From Owenia fusiformis (Eukaryota > Annelida > Polychaeta > Sabellida > Oweniidae), in the NCBI GenBank assembly GCA_903813345.2, contig CAIIXF020000011.1, positions 35,686,166 to 35,750,165 on the forward strand: a stretch of DNA of 64,000 bases. Direction: 5' to 3'. Below are positions 62,840 through 64,000 of the stretch, one piece after another. Made by a program: the position numbers and the translations under genes. The stretch's first letter is position 1, and each line of letters opens with the position of its first letter. Below the pieces are notes generated by a model that saw only the letters and a program-made list of their open reading frames with translations, did not search any database and was not told where the DNA came from.

Positions 62840-64000
62840 GTTTAATGATTCATTTTAATTTATAATTATGGTATCGGATTTGAGTATGATTTGAGGCTTA
62901 AACAAAGCAATGAAATTGCATGAAACCTTTTGTGAAAATTCGAACGATTTTTCAAGAATCCTCCTTCAAAGTATTACCAAAGTGCTCCCCGGGAGTGGAA
63001 ATTTGTCTTGTGCAATCAAAATAATAGCGGGTAGTATTTAAAAACATATCGCATCATTTAGAGGTACATGCAGATTTTGGCGATCTATCATGATAAAAGG
63101 CTAAATATTGTGAAAAACACGAGTTGACAAGCTGACATTTGGAATTGAAATTTCCTACATAATTATCGACTCGTGTTTAAAAGTCATGAAAACAAGGTTG
63201 AACATAAAACATTGACCAAGTTACTTTCTATTTAGCATGGGATCACTAAGGGAAATATTATTAATGACTTAAATCATTAACAGTTATGTTGTATTCCAAG
63301 AAACTTATCAATTTAGAAATGCAAAATGTTCAATTTTGTTTTTTAATTATAAAAAATGTCACCTGTAGAGAACAACGTTTACAAAATTATTGAAAACGGA
63401 GATATTTACTTACGTAACATTCGTTGGCATATGTCAGGGAGTAAATAAGAAGAATGTGCTTTTGATTCTATATCCTGTTCCCAAAAGGAATTTTTTAAGG
63501 AGCGGTATATCTTAACGTACTTTTATCATCCCGAACTCAAATATTTTGGAATACTTATTTCGCGAACGCTTTGTCAAGAAGTGATTCGAGATGTACTCAA
63601 AATTAATACGTTAAAATGTGTATTATCATCTTAATAACCACCTCACAAATTATTTGGAAATCAAAGATTTTTGAGATTTTTATTTTCGAATGTTGACTTA
63701 GTTACTTGACTTGACTCACAGCGGAACGTCACGTTTTATTAGTTATTATATTATTATATCTCTTTATTACCCATTTACCATGGAGTACAAAAATATTAAA
63801 CATTTAACACAACAGTGAAAATTAACCAAAAACAACGACACAAAAACACATCTGATTGACCAGATAAGGTCTTGATTGTTGTCCAGGGGATTGAGAGGTC
63901 AATGTTGAAATATAAACATATCTATCATAAAAGTTCTGTCAAATCAAACAATAAAATCAACAAAAGATAATTTCTAAATCGTGATAATGAGATGATAGAA
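62840..64000. other. No gene seen
   Basis: AT-rich to the end of the window; no recognisable feature. Confidence 0.35.

Overview
The window is AT-rich eukaryotic DNA from an animal, most likely a marine invertebrate. It has spliced genes with GT-AG introns, very long introns, many inverted-repeat (foldback) transposons, a decayed LINE and a Polinton/Maverick. There are no bacterial operons and no convincing rRNA or tRNA genes. I cannot place the species from sequence alone.

Layout. 1-797: 3' part of a front-end-type fatty acid or sphingolipid desaturase. 798-8127: 3'UTR or intergenic DNA with small MITEs. 8128-14135: a seven-exon (222 aa) ankyrin-repeat gene on the + strand. The acceptor and first part of its third exon have been amplified into 13 copies of a 101-bp repeat. 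15.4-20.9 kb: a decayed LINE on the minus strand, split by a 2.46-kb inverted-repeat element and by a second insertion. 21-29 kb: repeat-dominated, including elements built from degenerate short words (AAAGCG, GAACG) and a nest of palindromic elements.

29904-59860: the most interesting locus. It is a secreted, cysteine-rich prohormone of the agatoxin-like peptide type. Exon 1 (signal peptide) and exon 2 (propeptide ending in a dibasic site) are followed by two separate terminal exons, at 57423 and 59662. Both accept the same splice phase, and each encodes a different eight-cysteine peptide with its own stop. The gene would therefore yield two mature peptides (114- and 126-residue precursors) from one leader by alternative terminal-exon use.

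Intron 1 (about 21.8 kb) holds a short Polinton with complete inverted repeats and a perfect 6-bp target duplication (34649-40094), plus many foldback elements. Intron 2 opens with a 1.39-kb near-perfect palindrome. The last 4 kb shows one possible orphan exon and a foldback, and little else.
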